Shown in pieces: positions 1 to 9,592 of a DNA stretch of 64,000 nucleotides. The first letter of the stretch is position 1. Each line of letters opens with the position of its first letter. Under the pieces are notes generated by a model. The model was not told where the DNA came from and searched no databases. It worked only from the letters and a program-made list of their open reading frames with translations. Position numbers and translations under genes: made by a program. Source of the stretch: Rhodococcus opacus (GTDB lineage Bacteria; Actinomycetota; Actinomycetes; Mycobacteriales; Mycobacteriaceae); assembly GCF_012396235.1 (NCBI RefSeq), contig NZ_JAAXPA010000007.1:186001-250000 (forward strand), in the 5' to 3' direction.

Positions 1-54
1 GCGGTTAAGGAGTCCAGACACTCGTCAACCACGCACAGGCGGCGGAGCCGGCTA
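1..54 (-). terminator. Terminator element after ipdF, copy of the element at 7704-7757
   Basis: Read on the minus strand, this block begins with the ipdF TAG stop. It contains a GGCTCCGCC segment, then an inverted repeat (arms 3-13 and 20-30, two imperfect pairs). It matches 7704-7757 at 48 of 54 positions, in opposite orientation. Both copies lie just after the last gene of an outward-transcribed operon, so a factor-independent terminator role is inferred. Confidence 0.6.
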
Positions 55-848
55 CGCCCTCTGCGACGAGACCGACACGACCTCACCGGTGAGGTAGGTG
101 GTGTAGTCGCTGGCGAGCATGGCGATGGTGGCGGCGATTTCCCACACCTCGGCGGCGCGGCCGAACGCCTCGTCGGACGCCAGCTTGTCGAGGAGTTCCT
201 CGCTGGTCACCTTCGCGAGGAATGCGTGCCGTGCGATGGACGGCGCGACGGCGTTGATCCGGACGCCGTACTCGGCGGCCTCGATCGCACTGCACCGGGT
301 CAGGGCCATGACGCCGGCCTTCGCGGCCGCGTAGTGCGCCTGCGAGTGCTGCGCCCGCCACCCGAGGACGGACGCGTTGTTGACCAGTACGCCGTTGTGC
401 GGGGCCTCCTTGAAGTAGCGCAGCGCGGCGCGGGTGGCCCGGAACGTTCCGTTCAGCGTGATGTCGAGGACGCGGTCCCACTCCTCGTCCGTCATGTCGA
501 CGAGCGGGGTCTCGCCGCCGAGTCCGGCGTTGTTGACGAGGACGTCGATCCTGCCCAGCGCGTCGGCGGCCCCGGAGATCAGAGCGTCCACCTGCTCCGT
601 GCTGGACACGTCACACGTCAGCGCTTCGACCGCCTGACCGGGGAACTCGGCGGCCAGTTTCTCCTTGGTCTCGAGGAGTCGACGCTCGTGCCAGTCGGAC
701 ACCAGCACGTCGGCGCCCTCGAGCAGGGCGCGTCGCGCGGACGCGAATCCGATGCCGGTGCCCGCCGCGGCGGTGACGACGACCTTCTTGCCTTTCAACA
801 GGTCGTGGCCCGGAGTCTCGACGGGCGCGGTGGCGAGCGGAGTAGTAG

Positions 849-852
<4 letters not shown>
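52..852 (-). CDS. ipdF: IpdF-like short-chain dehydrogenase (cholesterol ring C/D catabolism)
   Basis: A 266-residue SDR. A glycine-rich NAD(P) motif (TAAAGTGIG, about residues 28-35), an NNAG motif and a YAAAK active-site pair are visible. The ATG at 852-850 overlaps the fadE30 stop by 4 bases (ATGA), which indicates translational coupling. The order SDR-fadE30-(divergent) fadD3 matches Rv3559c-Rv3560c-Rv3561 of M. tuberculosis, where the SDR is IpdF, acting on hydroxylated HIP-CoA intermediates after cholesterol rings A and B are removed. Function is assigned from family plus synteny. The exact substrate cannot be read from the sequence. Confidence 0.85.
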
Positions 853-2069
<1,217 letters not shown>

Positions 2070-2085
2070 GTCTGTAAGATAACCT

Positions 2086-2099
2086 ACCAAGCACTTGCT
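2086..2099. promoter_or_regulatory. KstR2-type operator between fadE30 and fadD3
   Basis: The 14-mer ACCAAGCACTTGCT fits the published KstR2 palindrome AnCAAGnnCTTGnT at every fixed position. It lies 17 bases upstream of the fadE30 start and 18 bases before the fadD3 start, where one repressor dimer could control both divergent operons. In this regulon HIP-CoA, the FadD3 product, is the known inducer. The kstR2 gene is not in the window. Confidence 0.85.
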
Positions 2100-2117
2100 A
2101 GGTAGGTAGGGAGCCCA

Positions 2118-3665
2118 GTGACCGAACAACCGACAACCACCCCGTCCGCCCTGAAACGGGCCGCACGCGAATTCGGCGAGCTCACAGCCGTGGCGGACGG
2201 CGACGTCCGTCTGACCTTCACACAACTGCACGACCGTGTCCGCGATTTCGCCGCAGCACTCAGCTCACAGGACGTGCGCCCCGGCGATCACGTCGCGGTG
2301 TGGTCGCCCAACACGTATCACTGGGTGGTCGCGGCGCTCGGCATCCACTACGCCGGCGCGACTCTCGTCCCGATCAACACCCGGTACACGGCCACCGAGG
2401 CCCTCGACATTCTCGAGCGCACCAAGACCACCGCACTGGTGGTCGCGGGCAAATTCCTCGGCACCGACCGGTACGCGGCGCTGCGCGACGAGTCGAGCAC
2501 CCTCGACCTGCCGACCGTCGTCCGGGTTCCGGTCGACGGCGGCGACGTCGAGGTTCCCGGCGTCTTCGACTTCGACGACTTCCTCGCCCTCGCCGACGAG
2601 GACACGCGCGCCGAGGCCGACGCCCGCGCGGCCGCCGTCTCCCCCGACGACGTCTCCGACGTCATGTTCACGTCGGGCACGACGGGCCGCAGCAAGGGCG
2701 TGATGAGTGCGCACCGGCAGTCGGTGGGCATCGCGCAGGCGTGGGGCGAGTGCGCCGAGGTGACCTCCGACGACAACTACCTGATCATCAACCCGTTCTT
2801 CCACACCTTCGGGTACAAGGCGGGGTTCCTGGTGTGCCTGCTGAACGGGGCGACGGTGGTGCCGATGGCGGTGTTCGACGTTCCGAAGGTGATGGCGACC
2901 GTGCACGACGAGCAGATCACCGTGCTCCCCGGCGCCCCCACGATCTTCCAATCGATCCTCGACCACCCGGACCGCCCGAAGTACGACCTGTCCAGCCTGC
3001 GGGTCGCGATCACGGGCGCGGCCGCGGTTCCGGTCGCCCTGGTGGAACGGATGCAGTCGGAACTGAGCTTCGACGCCGTCCTCACCGCCTACGGTCAGAC
3101 GGAGGCGGTGGTGGTCACGATGTGCCGGACCGACGACGACCCGGTGACCGTGTCGACCACGTCGGGTCGCGCCATCCCCGGGATGGAGGTCCGGATCGGC
3201 GACCAGGGCGAGATCCTGGTGCGCGGCGAGAACGTGATGCTCGGCTACCTCGACGACCCCGAATCGACCGCCAAAACCATCGATGCGGACGGCTGGCTGC
3301 ACACCGGCGACGTCGGGACCCTGGACGACCGCGGTTACGTCGACATCACCGACCGCCTCAAGGACATGTACATCTCCGGCGGTTTCAACGTATATCCCGC
3401 TGAGGTGGAGAACGCTCTTGCCCGACTCGACGGCATCGCGGAGTCTGCCGTCATCGGCGTTCCCGACCAGCGGATGGGCGAGGTCGGGCGGGCCTACGTG
3501 GTCGCCAAGCCGGGCTCGACGCTCGCCGAGGACGACGTGGTCGCGTTCTGCAAGGAGCGACTCGCCAACTTCAAGGTGCCCCGGTCGGTGCGCTTCGTGG
3601 AGTCCCTCCCCCGGAACCCCTCCGGGAAGGTCATGAAAAACGTTCTGCGTGAGGAGAAGAAATGA
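2118..3665 (+). CDS. fadD3: FadD3-like HIP-CoA ligase (acyl-CoA synthetase)
   Basis: A 515-residue adenylate-forming enzyme starting at GTG 2118. Visible motifs in order are the P-loop FTSGTTGRSKG, YGQTEA, GWLHTGDVG, SGGFNVYPAEVE, and the C-terminal NPSGK with the likely catalytic Lys at 504. FadD3 joins CoA to the propionate chain of HIP, the two-ring remnant of cholesterol, and so makes the KstR2 inducer. Its position beside a perfect KstR2 site, opposite fadE30 and ahead of fadE31-33, is the conserved arrangement. The stop overlaps the next gene by four bases (ATGA). Confidence 0.9.
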   Translation: MTEQPTTTPSALKRAAREFGELTAVADGDVRLTFTQLHDRVRDFAAALSSQDVRPGDHVAVWSPNTYHWVVAALGIHYAGATLVPINTRYTATEALDILERTKTTALVVAGKFLGTDRYAALRDESSTLDLPTVVRVPVDGGDVEVPGVFDFDDFLALADEDTRAEADARAAAVSPDDVSDVMFTSGTTGRSKGVMSAHRQSVGIAQAWGECAEVTSDDNYLIINPFFHTFGYKAGFLVCLLNGATVVPMAVFDVPKVMATVHDEQITVLPGAPTIFQSILDHPDRPKYDLSSLRVAITGAAAVPVALVERMQSELSFDAVLTAYGQTEAVVVTMCRTDDDPVTVSTTSGRAIPGMEVRIGDQGEILVRGENVMLGYLDDPESTAKTIDADGWLHTGDVGTLDDRGYVDITDRLKDMYISGGFNVYPAEVENALARLDGIAESAVIGVPDQRMGEVGRAYVVAKPGSTLAEDDVVAFCKERLANFKVPRSVRFVESLPRNPSGKVMKNVLREEKK

Positions 3666-4534
3666 CGGTTCCGGACGAGGGTGACGTCGTCACCTACGAG
3701 GTGCGTGACGGTGTCGCATTCGTGACGCTCAACCGCCCCGACTACCGCAACGCCCAGAACTCGGTGATGACGTACGCCCTCGACGCCGCGTTCGAGCGGG
3801 CCGTCGAGGACGACGACGTGAAGGTGATCGTCCTCGCCGGCAACGGAAAGCACTTCAGCGCCGGGCACGACATCGGCACCCCGGGCCGGGACCATCACGT
3901 GCACTACGACAACAAGGCCGTGATGTGGTGGGACCACGTCGACAAGCCGGGCGGCGACCAGCGGTTCGCGCGCGAGATGGAGGTCTATCTCGGGATGTGC
4001 CGTCGCTGGCGCGAGATCCCGAAGCCGACCATCGCGATGATCCAGGGCGCCTGCATCGCCGGCGGTCTGATGCTGGCGTGGGTGTGCGACCTCATCGTGG
4101 CGTCCGACGACGCTTTCTTCTCCGATCCGGTCGTACGTATGGGCATTCCGGGGGTCGAGTACTTCGCGCACCCGTGGATGCTCGGACCGCGGTTCGCGAA
4201 GGAAATCCTCTTCACCGGCGACCGGTTCACCGCGCAGCGCGCCTACGAGGTGGGCATGGTCAACCGCGTCGTGCCGCGCGAGGACCTGGAGCAGGAGACC
4301 CTCGCCATCGCCGGACGCATCGCCGCCATGCCCCGGTTCGGTCTCGCGCTCACCAAGAAGGCCGTCAACCAGTGCGAGGACCAGATGGGCATGCGGAACG
4401 GCATGGACTCCGTCTTCGGTCTCCACCACTTCGCGCACGCGCACAACGCCGAGATCGACACCGATCCGCTCGGCGGCATGGACGCCAAGTCGATGGCGGC
4501 CAGTGCGCGCAACTCGAACGAAGGGGCGAAGTAG
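3662..4534 (+). CDS. Crotonase-fold protein lacking both hydratase glutamates
   Basis: A 290-residue enoyl-CoA hydratase/isomerase-family protein, coupled to fadD3 by ATGA and followed with no gap by fadE31. The oxyanion-hole segment SAGHD (66-70) and the GACIAGG loop (129-135) are present. Aligning by eye to classical crotonase, the two catalytic glutamates fall on Met137 and Val157, so ordinary hydratase chemistry is doubtful. It could be an isomerase, hydrolase or ring-opening enzyme acting on a HIP-derived CoA ester. No gene sits at this position in M. tuberculosis, and it is not the usual EchA20 locus. Confidence 0.75.
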   Translation: MTVPDEGDVVTYEVRDGVAFVTLNRPDYRNAQNSVMTYALDAAFERAVEDDDVKVIVLAGNGKHFSAGHDIGTPGRDHHVHYDNKAVMWWDHVDKPGGDQRFAREMEVYLGMCRRWREIPKPTIAMIQGACIAGGLMLAWVCDLIVASDDAFFSDPVVRMGIPGVEYFAHPWMLGPRFAKEILFTGDRFTAQRAYEVGMVNRVVPREDLEQETLAIAGRIAAMPRFGLALTKKAVNQCEDQMGMRNGMDSVFGLHHFAHAHNAEIDTDPLGGMDAKSMAASARNSNEGAK

Positions 4535-5695
4535 GTGGATCTCGAGTTCGACGCCGCCACCGTCGCATTCCGCGAGGAGGTGCGGACCTTCCTGCGCGAC
4601 AACGTTCCCGCCGAGCCGCTGCCGTCGATGGATACCGCGGAGGGTTTCGAAGCGCACCGCGAGTGGGAACGCACTCTCGCCGACGCCCGGCTGTCGGTGG
4701 TGTCGTGGCCGGAGGAACTGGGCGGACGCGACGCGTCGCTGCTGGAATGGGTGGTGTTCGAGGAGGAGTACTACCGCTCGGGTGCGCCCGGACGCGTCAG
4801 CCAGAACGGCATCTTCCTGCTCGCTCCGACACTGTTCGCGCATGCGAACGCCGAGCAGTTGGCCCGCATCATGCCGCGGATGGCCCGCGCCGACGACATC
4901 TGGGCGCAGGCCTGGTCGGAGCCGGAGTCGGGTAGCGACCTCGCGTCGCTCCGTTCCACCGCCCGGCGCGTCGACGGCGGCTGGGTGCTGAACGGGCAGA
5001 AGACGTGGAGTTCGCGGGCGAGCTTCGCGGACTGGGGTTTCGGGCTGTTCCGGTCCGATCCGGACGCCCAGCGACACAAGGGCATCACGTACTTCATGTT
5101 CGACCTGCGCTCGAAGGGTGTGACCGTGCGCCCGATCGATCAGCTGGACGGCGAGCCCGGTTTCGCGGAGATCTTTCTCGAGGACGTCTTCGTCCCGGAC
5201 GACCCCGCGAACCCCGGCGAGTCCGGAGTGATCGGCGGCGTGAACGAAGGCTGGCGCGTCGCGATGAGCACCGCGTCCAACGAACGCGGACTGTCACTGC
5301 GCAGCCCGGGCCGTTTCCTCGCGACCGTCGACCGGCTCGTCGAACTGTTCCGGGACAGCGGACGCACCGACGACACGGCCCTGCGAAACAAGGTCGCCGA
5401 CGCCTGGATCGGTGCCCGCGCCTACCAGCTGAATACGTTCGGCACCGTCACCCGGCTCGCCGACGGCGGGCAACTGGGCGCCGAATCGTCCATCAACAAG
5501 GTGTTCTGGTCGGAGTGGGACATCGCCACCCACGAGACCGCACTCGAACTGCAGGGCGCCTCGGCGGAGCTCGCGGACAACTGGATGGACGGCTACCTGT
5601 TCTCCCTGTCCGGTCCGATCTATGCCGGCACCAACGAGATTCAGAAGAACGTGATCGCCGAGCGGCTGCTCGGCCTACCGAAGGCGGATCGATGA
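4535..5695 (+). CDS. fadE31: FadE31-like acyl-CoA dehydrogenase
   Basis: A 386-residue full-length acyl-CoA dehydrogenase. GTG 4535 immediately follows the TAG stop of the crotonase gene. It has WSEPESGSDLAS and LNGQKTWSS in the middle domain, and IYAGTNEIQKNVIAERLLG at the C-terminus. In the M. tuberculosis counterpart, FadE31 is reported to form heteromers with FadE32 and FadE33. The present order fadE31-fadE32-fadE33, each joined by 4-base overlaps, fits that. It probably acts on CoA thioesters from the last cholesterol rings. Individual substrate is inferred only. Confidence 0.86.
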   Translation: MDLEFDAATVAFREEVRTFLRDNVPAEPLPSMDTAEGFEAHREWERTLADARLSVVSWPEELGGRDASLLEWVVFEEEYYRSGAPGRVSQNGIFLLAPTLFAHANAEQLARIMPRMARADDIWAQAWSEPESGSDLASLRSTARRVDGGWVLNGQKTWSSRASFADWGFGLFRSDPDAQRHKGITYFMFDLRSKGVTVRPIDQLDGEPGFAEIFLEDVFVPDDPANPGESGVIGGVNEGWRVAMSTASNERGLSLRSPGRFLATVDRLVELFRDSGRTDDTALRNKVADAWIGARAYQLNTFGTVTRLADGGQLGAESSINKVFWSEWDIATHETALELQGASAELADNWMDGYLFSLSGPIYAGTNEIQKNVIAERLLGLPKADR

Positions 5696-6660
5696 GATTC
5701 ACACTCGACTCCTCCCATCAGGACTTCGCGTCCAGCATCGACGCCCTGCTGTCGAAGGCGGACATGCCGGCGGTGATCCGGTCGTGGAACACCGGCGACA
5801 CGGGTCCGGGTCTGAAGGTGTGGCAGCGACTCGCCGAGACCGGCGTCAACGGACTGCTCATCGCGGACGAGCACGACGGCCTGGGAGCCGACGCCGTCGA
5901 CCTCGTCGTGGCCCTGGAACAACTCGGACACCATGCCGTTCCCGGCCCCGTGGCCGAAACCGTCGCGGTCGTGCCGGTGCTGCTCGCGCAGGTGGCCCCG
6001 GACCGGTTGGCGGCGTTGGCTTCCGGTTCGCTCGCCACAGTCGCGGCCGCGCCGCACGTGCCGTTCGCCGTGGATGCGGACTCAGCCGATCTGGTCCTGC
6101 TCGTCGATGGTGCGACGGTGAGCCTCGGACAGGCCGGGGTGGTGCAGAACTCGGTGGATCAGTCGCGAAGGCTGTTCCCCCTCACCGCCGGGGTCGCCCT
6201 CGGCGACGTCGACTTCGGGCCCGCGTTCGACCTCGGGGCGTTGGCCACCGCGGCCCAGTTGCAGGGACTCGGGCAGACCCTGCTCGACGTCACCACCGAC
6301 TACGCCAAGCAGCGCAAGCAGTTCGGCAAGGTGATCGGACAGTTCCAGGCCGTCAAACATCACCTGGCCGAGGTCGCGGTCGGGCTGGAGATGTCGAGGC
6401 CGCTGCTGCACGGTGCGGCGCTGTCCGTGCGGGACGGGTCCGTCGACAGTTCCCGGGACGTCTCGGCGGCGAGGGTGGCGTGCGGGGATGCCGCGTACCG
6501 GGCGGCGCGGGTGGCGCTGCAGGTGCACGGCGCCATCGGCTACACGCAGGAACACGACCTGTCGCTGTGGCTCACCAAGGTCCGGGCACTGGTCACGGCC
6601 TGGGGCACGCCGGCGTTTCACCGTGGCCGCGTCGTCGACTCGCTTGTGGAGGCGTCATGA
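5692..6660 (+). CDS. fadE32: FadE32-like acyl-CoA dehydrogenase subunit
   Basis: A 322-residue, short acyl-CoA dehydrogenase of the small-subunit type. The N-terminal helical domain and the C-terminal flavin-binding segment (YAKQRKQFGKVIGQFQAVKH, then HGAIGYTQEHDLSLW) are present, but the middle domain is reduced. ATG 5692 overlaps the fadE31 stop, and its own stop overlaps fadE33. Reduced partners of this kind form alpha2beta2 dehydrogenases with a full-length FadE in steroid catabolism. The assignment rests on synteny with Rv3563. Confidence 0.84.
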   Translation: MRFTLDSSHQDFASSIDALLSKADMPAVIRSWNTGDTGPGLKVWQRLAETGVNGLLIADEHDGLGADAVDLVVALEQLGHHAVPGPVAETVAVVPVLLAQVAPDRLAALASGSLATVAAAPHVPFAVDADSADLVLLVDGATVSLGQAGVVQNSVDQSRRLFPLTAGVALGDVDFGPAFDLGALATAAQLQGLGQTLLDVTTDYAKQRKQFGKVIGQFQAVKHHLAEVAVGLEMSRPLLHGAALSVRDGSVDSSRDVSAARVACGDAAYRAARVALQVHGAIGYTQEHDLSLWLTKVRALVTAWGTPAFHRGRVVDSLVEAS

Positions 6661-7706
6661 GTTTCGACAACGAGGAGCGGGCGGCGCTCCGGTCGTCGGT
6701 CCGGGATCTGCTGGGTAAGCACTCCGACTCCGCCGCCGTCCGCCGGGCGATCACCACCGACCACGGTTACGACGACGCCCTGTGGTCCACGTTGTGCGAG
6801 CAGATCGGCGTCGCCGCCCTCGCCGTTCCGGAGAAGTACGACGGCGTCGGGGCGTCGCTACTGGAAGTCCATGTGGTGCAGGAAGAACTGGGCCGCACGC
6901 TGACGCCGTCGCCGATGCTGGGCAGCGCCGTGCTGGCCGCGCAGGCGCTGGTGCTGTCGGGGGACGACGACGCGTGCGCCCGACTGTTGCCCGGCATCGC
7001 GGCGGGTTCGGTGGCCGCCCTGTGCTGGGCGGGTGCGGACGGCTGGTCCGGTTTCGGGGTCACTTCGTCGGGCGAGGCGCTGTCGGGGACGGCGTCGTAC
7101 GTGCTCGGCGGTGACGTCGCGGACGTGCTGCTGGTTCTCACGTCCGAAGGCCTGTTCGAGGTCGACCCGGCGGCGGACGGCGTGACGCGTCGTCGCGTCC
7201 CGGCGATGGATCCGACGCGTCCGCTGTCGGAGGTGATCTTCGACGGGGTCGCGGCGCGTAGGCTCGTCTCCCCCACCGACCTCGTCGACCAGTTGCGCAC
7301 GGTCGCACTCGTCGCGTTGTCGGCGGAACAGGTGGGCGCGGCGTCCGCGGCGCTGGAGCAGACGGTCGAGTACGCGAAGTCGCGCAAGCAGTTCGGCCGG
7401 GCGATCGGGTCGTTCCAAGCGCTCAAGCACCGCATGGCCGACATGTACGCCCTCGTCGAGACGGCCCGGTCCATGTCGTACGCCGCGGCGCTGTCGGGGA
7501 CGCGCGAGGACGCCGTCATCGCGAAGGTGTACTGCTCGGAGGCGCTGCAGCACGTCGCGGCGGAGGCCATCCAGCTGCACGGTGGCATCGCGATCACGTG
7601 GGAACACGACGCGCAGCTGTACTTCAAACGTGCGCACGGGAGTGCACAGCTGTTCGGGCAGCCGCGGGAGTACCTGCCCGAGCTCGCCACCGCCGCCGGA
7701 CTGTAG
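6657..7706 (+). CDS. fadE33: FadE33-like acyl-CoA dehydrogenase subunit
   Basis: A 349-residue short acyl-CoA dehydrogenase, last gene of the plus-strand KstR2-type operon and coupled to fadE32 by ATGA. The C-terminal part carries YAKSRKQFGRAIGSFQALKH and HGGIAITWEHD, like its neighbour. The central beta domain is short. It is likely to partner FadE31 in a heteromeric dehydrogenase. Its TAG stop is the first base triplet of a palindromic terminator element at 7704-7757. Confidence 0.84.
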   Translation: MSFDNEERAALRSSVRDLLGKHSDSAAVRRAITTDHGYDDALWSTLCEQIGVAALAVPEKYDGVGASLLEVHVVQEELGRTLTPSPMLGSAVLAAQALVLSGDDDACARLLPGIAAGSVAALCWAGADGWSGFGVTSSGEALSGTASYVLGGDVADVLLVLTSEGLFEVDPAADGVTRRRVPAMDPTRPLSEVIFDGVAARRLVSPTDLVDQLRTVALVALSAEQVGAASAALEQTVEYAKSRKQFGRAIGSFQALKHRMADMYALVETARSMSYAAALSGTREDAVIAKVYCSEALQHVAAEAIQLHGGIAITWEHDAQLYFKRAHGSAQLFGQPREYLPELATAAGL

Positions 7707-7757
7707 GCGGCTCCGCCGCCCGTGCGTGGTTAACGAGTCTCTGCACTCGTTAACCGC
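7704..7757 (+). terminator. Terminator element after fadE33
   Basis: The element begins at the fadE33 TAG and contains a perfect inverted repeat of 11 bp (GGTTAACGAGT, arms 7728-7738 and 7745-7755) around a 6-base loop. It serves the convergent ends of fadE33 and the HAD gene. A near-identical element lies at 1-54. The first 23 bases also resemble the sequence after the aldo/keto reductase at 9517. Confidence 0.7.
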
Positions 7758-8571
7758 TCACGGGCGCAGCCCCTCCAGGTAGCTGGCGACCCCGTCTTCG
7801 TCGTTGCTGGGCAGGACGTGGTCGGCGAGGGCGAGGACTTCCGGCAGCGCGTTGGACGGGCAGAGAGCCGTTCCTGCCCACGTCAGCATCGGGACGTCGT
7901 TGATGGCGTCCCCGGCCACGGCGACCTCCTCCGTCGAGATCCCGTCGACCGCGCAGAGCTCGGCGAGCGCACTCGCCTTGGACACGCCCGACGCCGCCAT
8001 CTCGACGTACGGCGCGCCGGAGTGCGTCAGCTCGACGCCGTCGACCCCGGCCGCCACCGCCGCCCGGTACAGCTCCGCGCTGGGCACCTCCGGGTGCCGG
8101 GCAACGATCTTCACCATCGGCTCGTCGATGTCGGGCAGCAGTTCCGACAAAGTCATCTCGTGCGGGGTGCCGGTGGTGGTCGGCGAACTCGCACAACGCC
8201 GCGTACGCCGGTTCGGCGACGAAGCGCGTCGGGCCGATGTTCGCGAACACGACACCGGGCATCAACGTCCGCACCCGGTCCATCGCCGCCGCGGCCGACG
8301 CCATCGCGATGGTCGTCGTCGCCGTGATCACCGGGGTTCCGTCGGCCAGATCGAGGACCACCGCCCCGTTCGCGCAGATCGCCTTGCCGCGGAATCCGCA
8401 CGACTGCGCCAGCTCGTGCACCGAATGCCGGGCGCGGGCCGTTGCCCACACCACCTCGACCCCCGACAGTCGCGCATCTTCCATGGCCTGCGCGGTGCGC
8501 GGGGAGATCGTGCGGTCCGACCGCAGCAGGGTGCCGTCGAGGTCCGTCGCCAACAGCCGAATTTGCGTCAC
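7758..8571 (-). pseudogene. Cof-type HAD phosphatase, frameshifted
   Basis: The N-terminal part starts at GTG 8571 and contains the HAD motif I segment LLATDLDGTLLRSD. The C-terminal part, in another frame, carries Cof-family motif IV around VAVAGDAINDVPML and ends at 7758. The two frames join near 8135-8190. The span of 814 nt is one base more than a multiple of three. Removing one base gives about 270 residues, the usual Cof length. Either the gene is newly broken or the sequence has a one-base error. The product would be a cytoplasmic phosphatase for phosphosugars or similar small phosphates. The start codon is uncertain. Confidence 0.75.
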
Positions 8572-8637
8572 CTCCGCATGATGCCAGGCGGCGCATGTAC
8601 CCCTCACGACCCCACCGCAGTCGATAGCCTGGACAGC

Positions 8638-9519
8638 ATGAGTCCTCGAGTACCCAGCATCGTGCTGAATTCCGGAACCATCCTCCCGCAGCTCGGCTTG
8701 GGAGTCTGGCAGGCGGACAACGACGAGACCGAACACGCCGTCGGGTTCGCCCTGGACGAGGCGGGCTACCGGCACATCGACACCGCCGCCGCATACGGCA
8801 ACGAGGAGGGTGTGGGCCGCGGCATCGCGAATTCGGGTGTCGCCCGCGAAGACATCTTTCTCACCACCAAGTTGTGGAACGCGGATCAGGGCTACGAACC
8901 GGCGTTGAAGGCGTTCGACGCCAGCCTCGGACGACTCGGCGTCGATTATGTCGACCTGTACCTGATCCATTGGCCGCTGCAGGACGACGACCGCATCCTA
9001 CGCACGTGGGATGCGCTGGAGAAGATCGCCGAGTCCGGTCGCGCGAAGGCGATCGGTGTGTGCAATTTCGAACCGCGTCACCTGCAGTTGCTGATCGACC
9101 GGGGCGGTGTCGTTCCGGCGGTCGACCAGGTGGAGTTGCACCCGCATCTGGCGCAGCAGGACATCCGGACGTTCGCCGTCGAACACGGCATCGCCGTCGA
9201 GTCGTGGAGCCCGCTCGGTGGCACCAGCAACTCGGGGTGGGGTGACGACTCGAAGCCGAACACGCTGCTCACCGACCCGATCATCACCCGCATCGGCGAC
9301 CGGCACAGCAAGAGCGCCGCGCAGGTGCTGATCCGCTGGCATCTGCAGAGCGGGCTGATCGTCATCCCCAAGTCGGTCCACGAGTCGCGGATCCGCGAAA
9401 ACATCGACGTGTTCGATTTCGAGCTCAGCGAGCAGGACCTCAGCGAGATCGAGACGATGGACGACGGCACCCGTGTCGGCGCCCACCCGGACGAGTTGAA
9501 CATCGACGCACCGGAGTAG
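8638..9519 (+). CDS. Aldo/keto reductase (AKR5-like)
   Basis: A 293-residue NADPH-dependent aldo/keto reductase. The full catalytic tetrad is visible: Asp48 (HIDTAAAYG), Tyr53, Lys78 (LTTKLWN) and His111 (YLIHWP). IPKSVHESRIRENIDVFDF marks the cofactor-binding end. Length and motifs match mycobacterial reductases of the Rv2971 type, which reduce small aldehydes and ketones such as methylglyoxal. It is divergent from the HAD gene with a 66-bp spacer. The ATG at 8638 was chosen because the longer open frame upstream is only a shadow of the HAD gene. Confidence 0.88.
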   Translation: MSPRVPSIVLNSGTILPQLGLGVWQADNDETEHAVGFALDEAGYRHIDTAAAYGNEEGVGRGIANSGVAREDIFLTTKLWNADQGYEPALKAFDASLGRLGVDYVDLYLIHWPLQDDDRILRTWDALEKIAESGRAKAIGVCNFEPRHLQLLIDRGGVVPAVDQVELHPHLAQQDIRTFAVEHGIAVESWSPLGGTSNSGWGDDSKPNTLLTDPIITRIGDRHSKSAAQVLIRWHLQSGLIVIPKSVHESRIRENIDVFDFELSEQDLSEIETMDDGTRVGAHPDELNIDAPE

Positions 9520-9592
9520 GCGGCTCCGCCACCCGTGCGCCTTTTTGGCTGTTCCAGCAACCAAAAAGGCGCACGGGCGCGGAGCGCCTAGA
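9517..9592. terminator. Bidirectional terminator between AKR and P450 genes
   Basis: A perfect 17-bp stem (arms 9532-9548 and 9561-9577) with a 12-base loop and runs of five T and five A within the arms serves the convergent AKR and P450 genes. On both strands the segment from the stop codon to the stem (TAG, GGCGGCTCCGCC or GGCGCTCCGCG, then CCCGTGCG) belongs to the same family as the elements at 1-54 and 7704-7757. Confidence 0.8.

Noticed and set aside
3494-5077. A 527-codon minus-strand frame across fadD3, the crotonase and fadE31
   Set aside because: It crosses three real coupled genes and lacks any domain signature.
7758-8571. Programmed +1 frameshift in the phosphatase gene
   Set aside because: No slippery motif with a stop or stimulatory structure was evident, and Cof-type phosphatases are not known for frameshifting. 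Mutation or read error is simpler.
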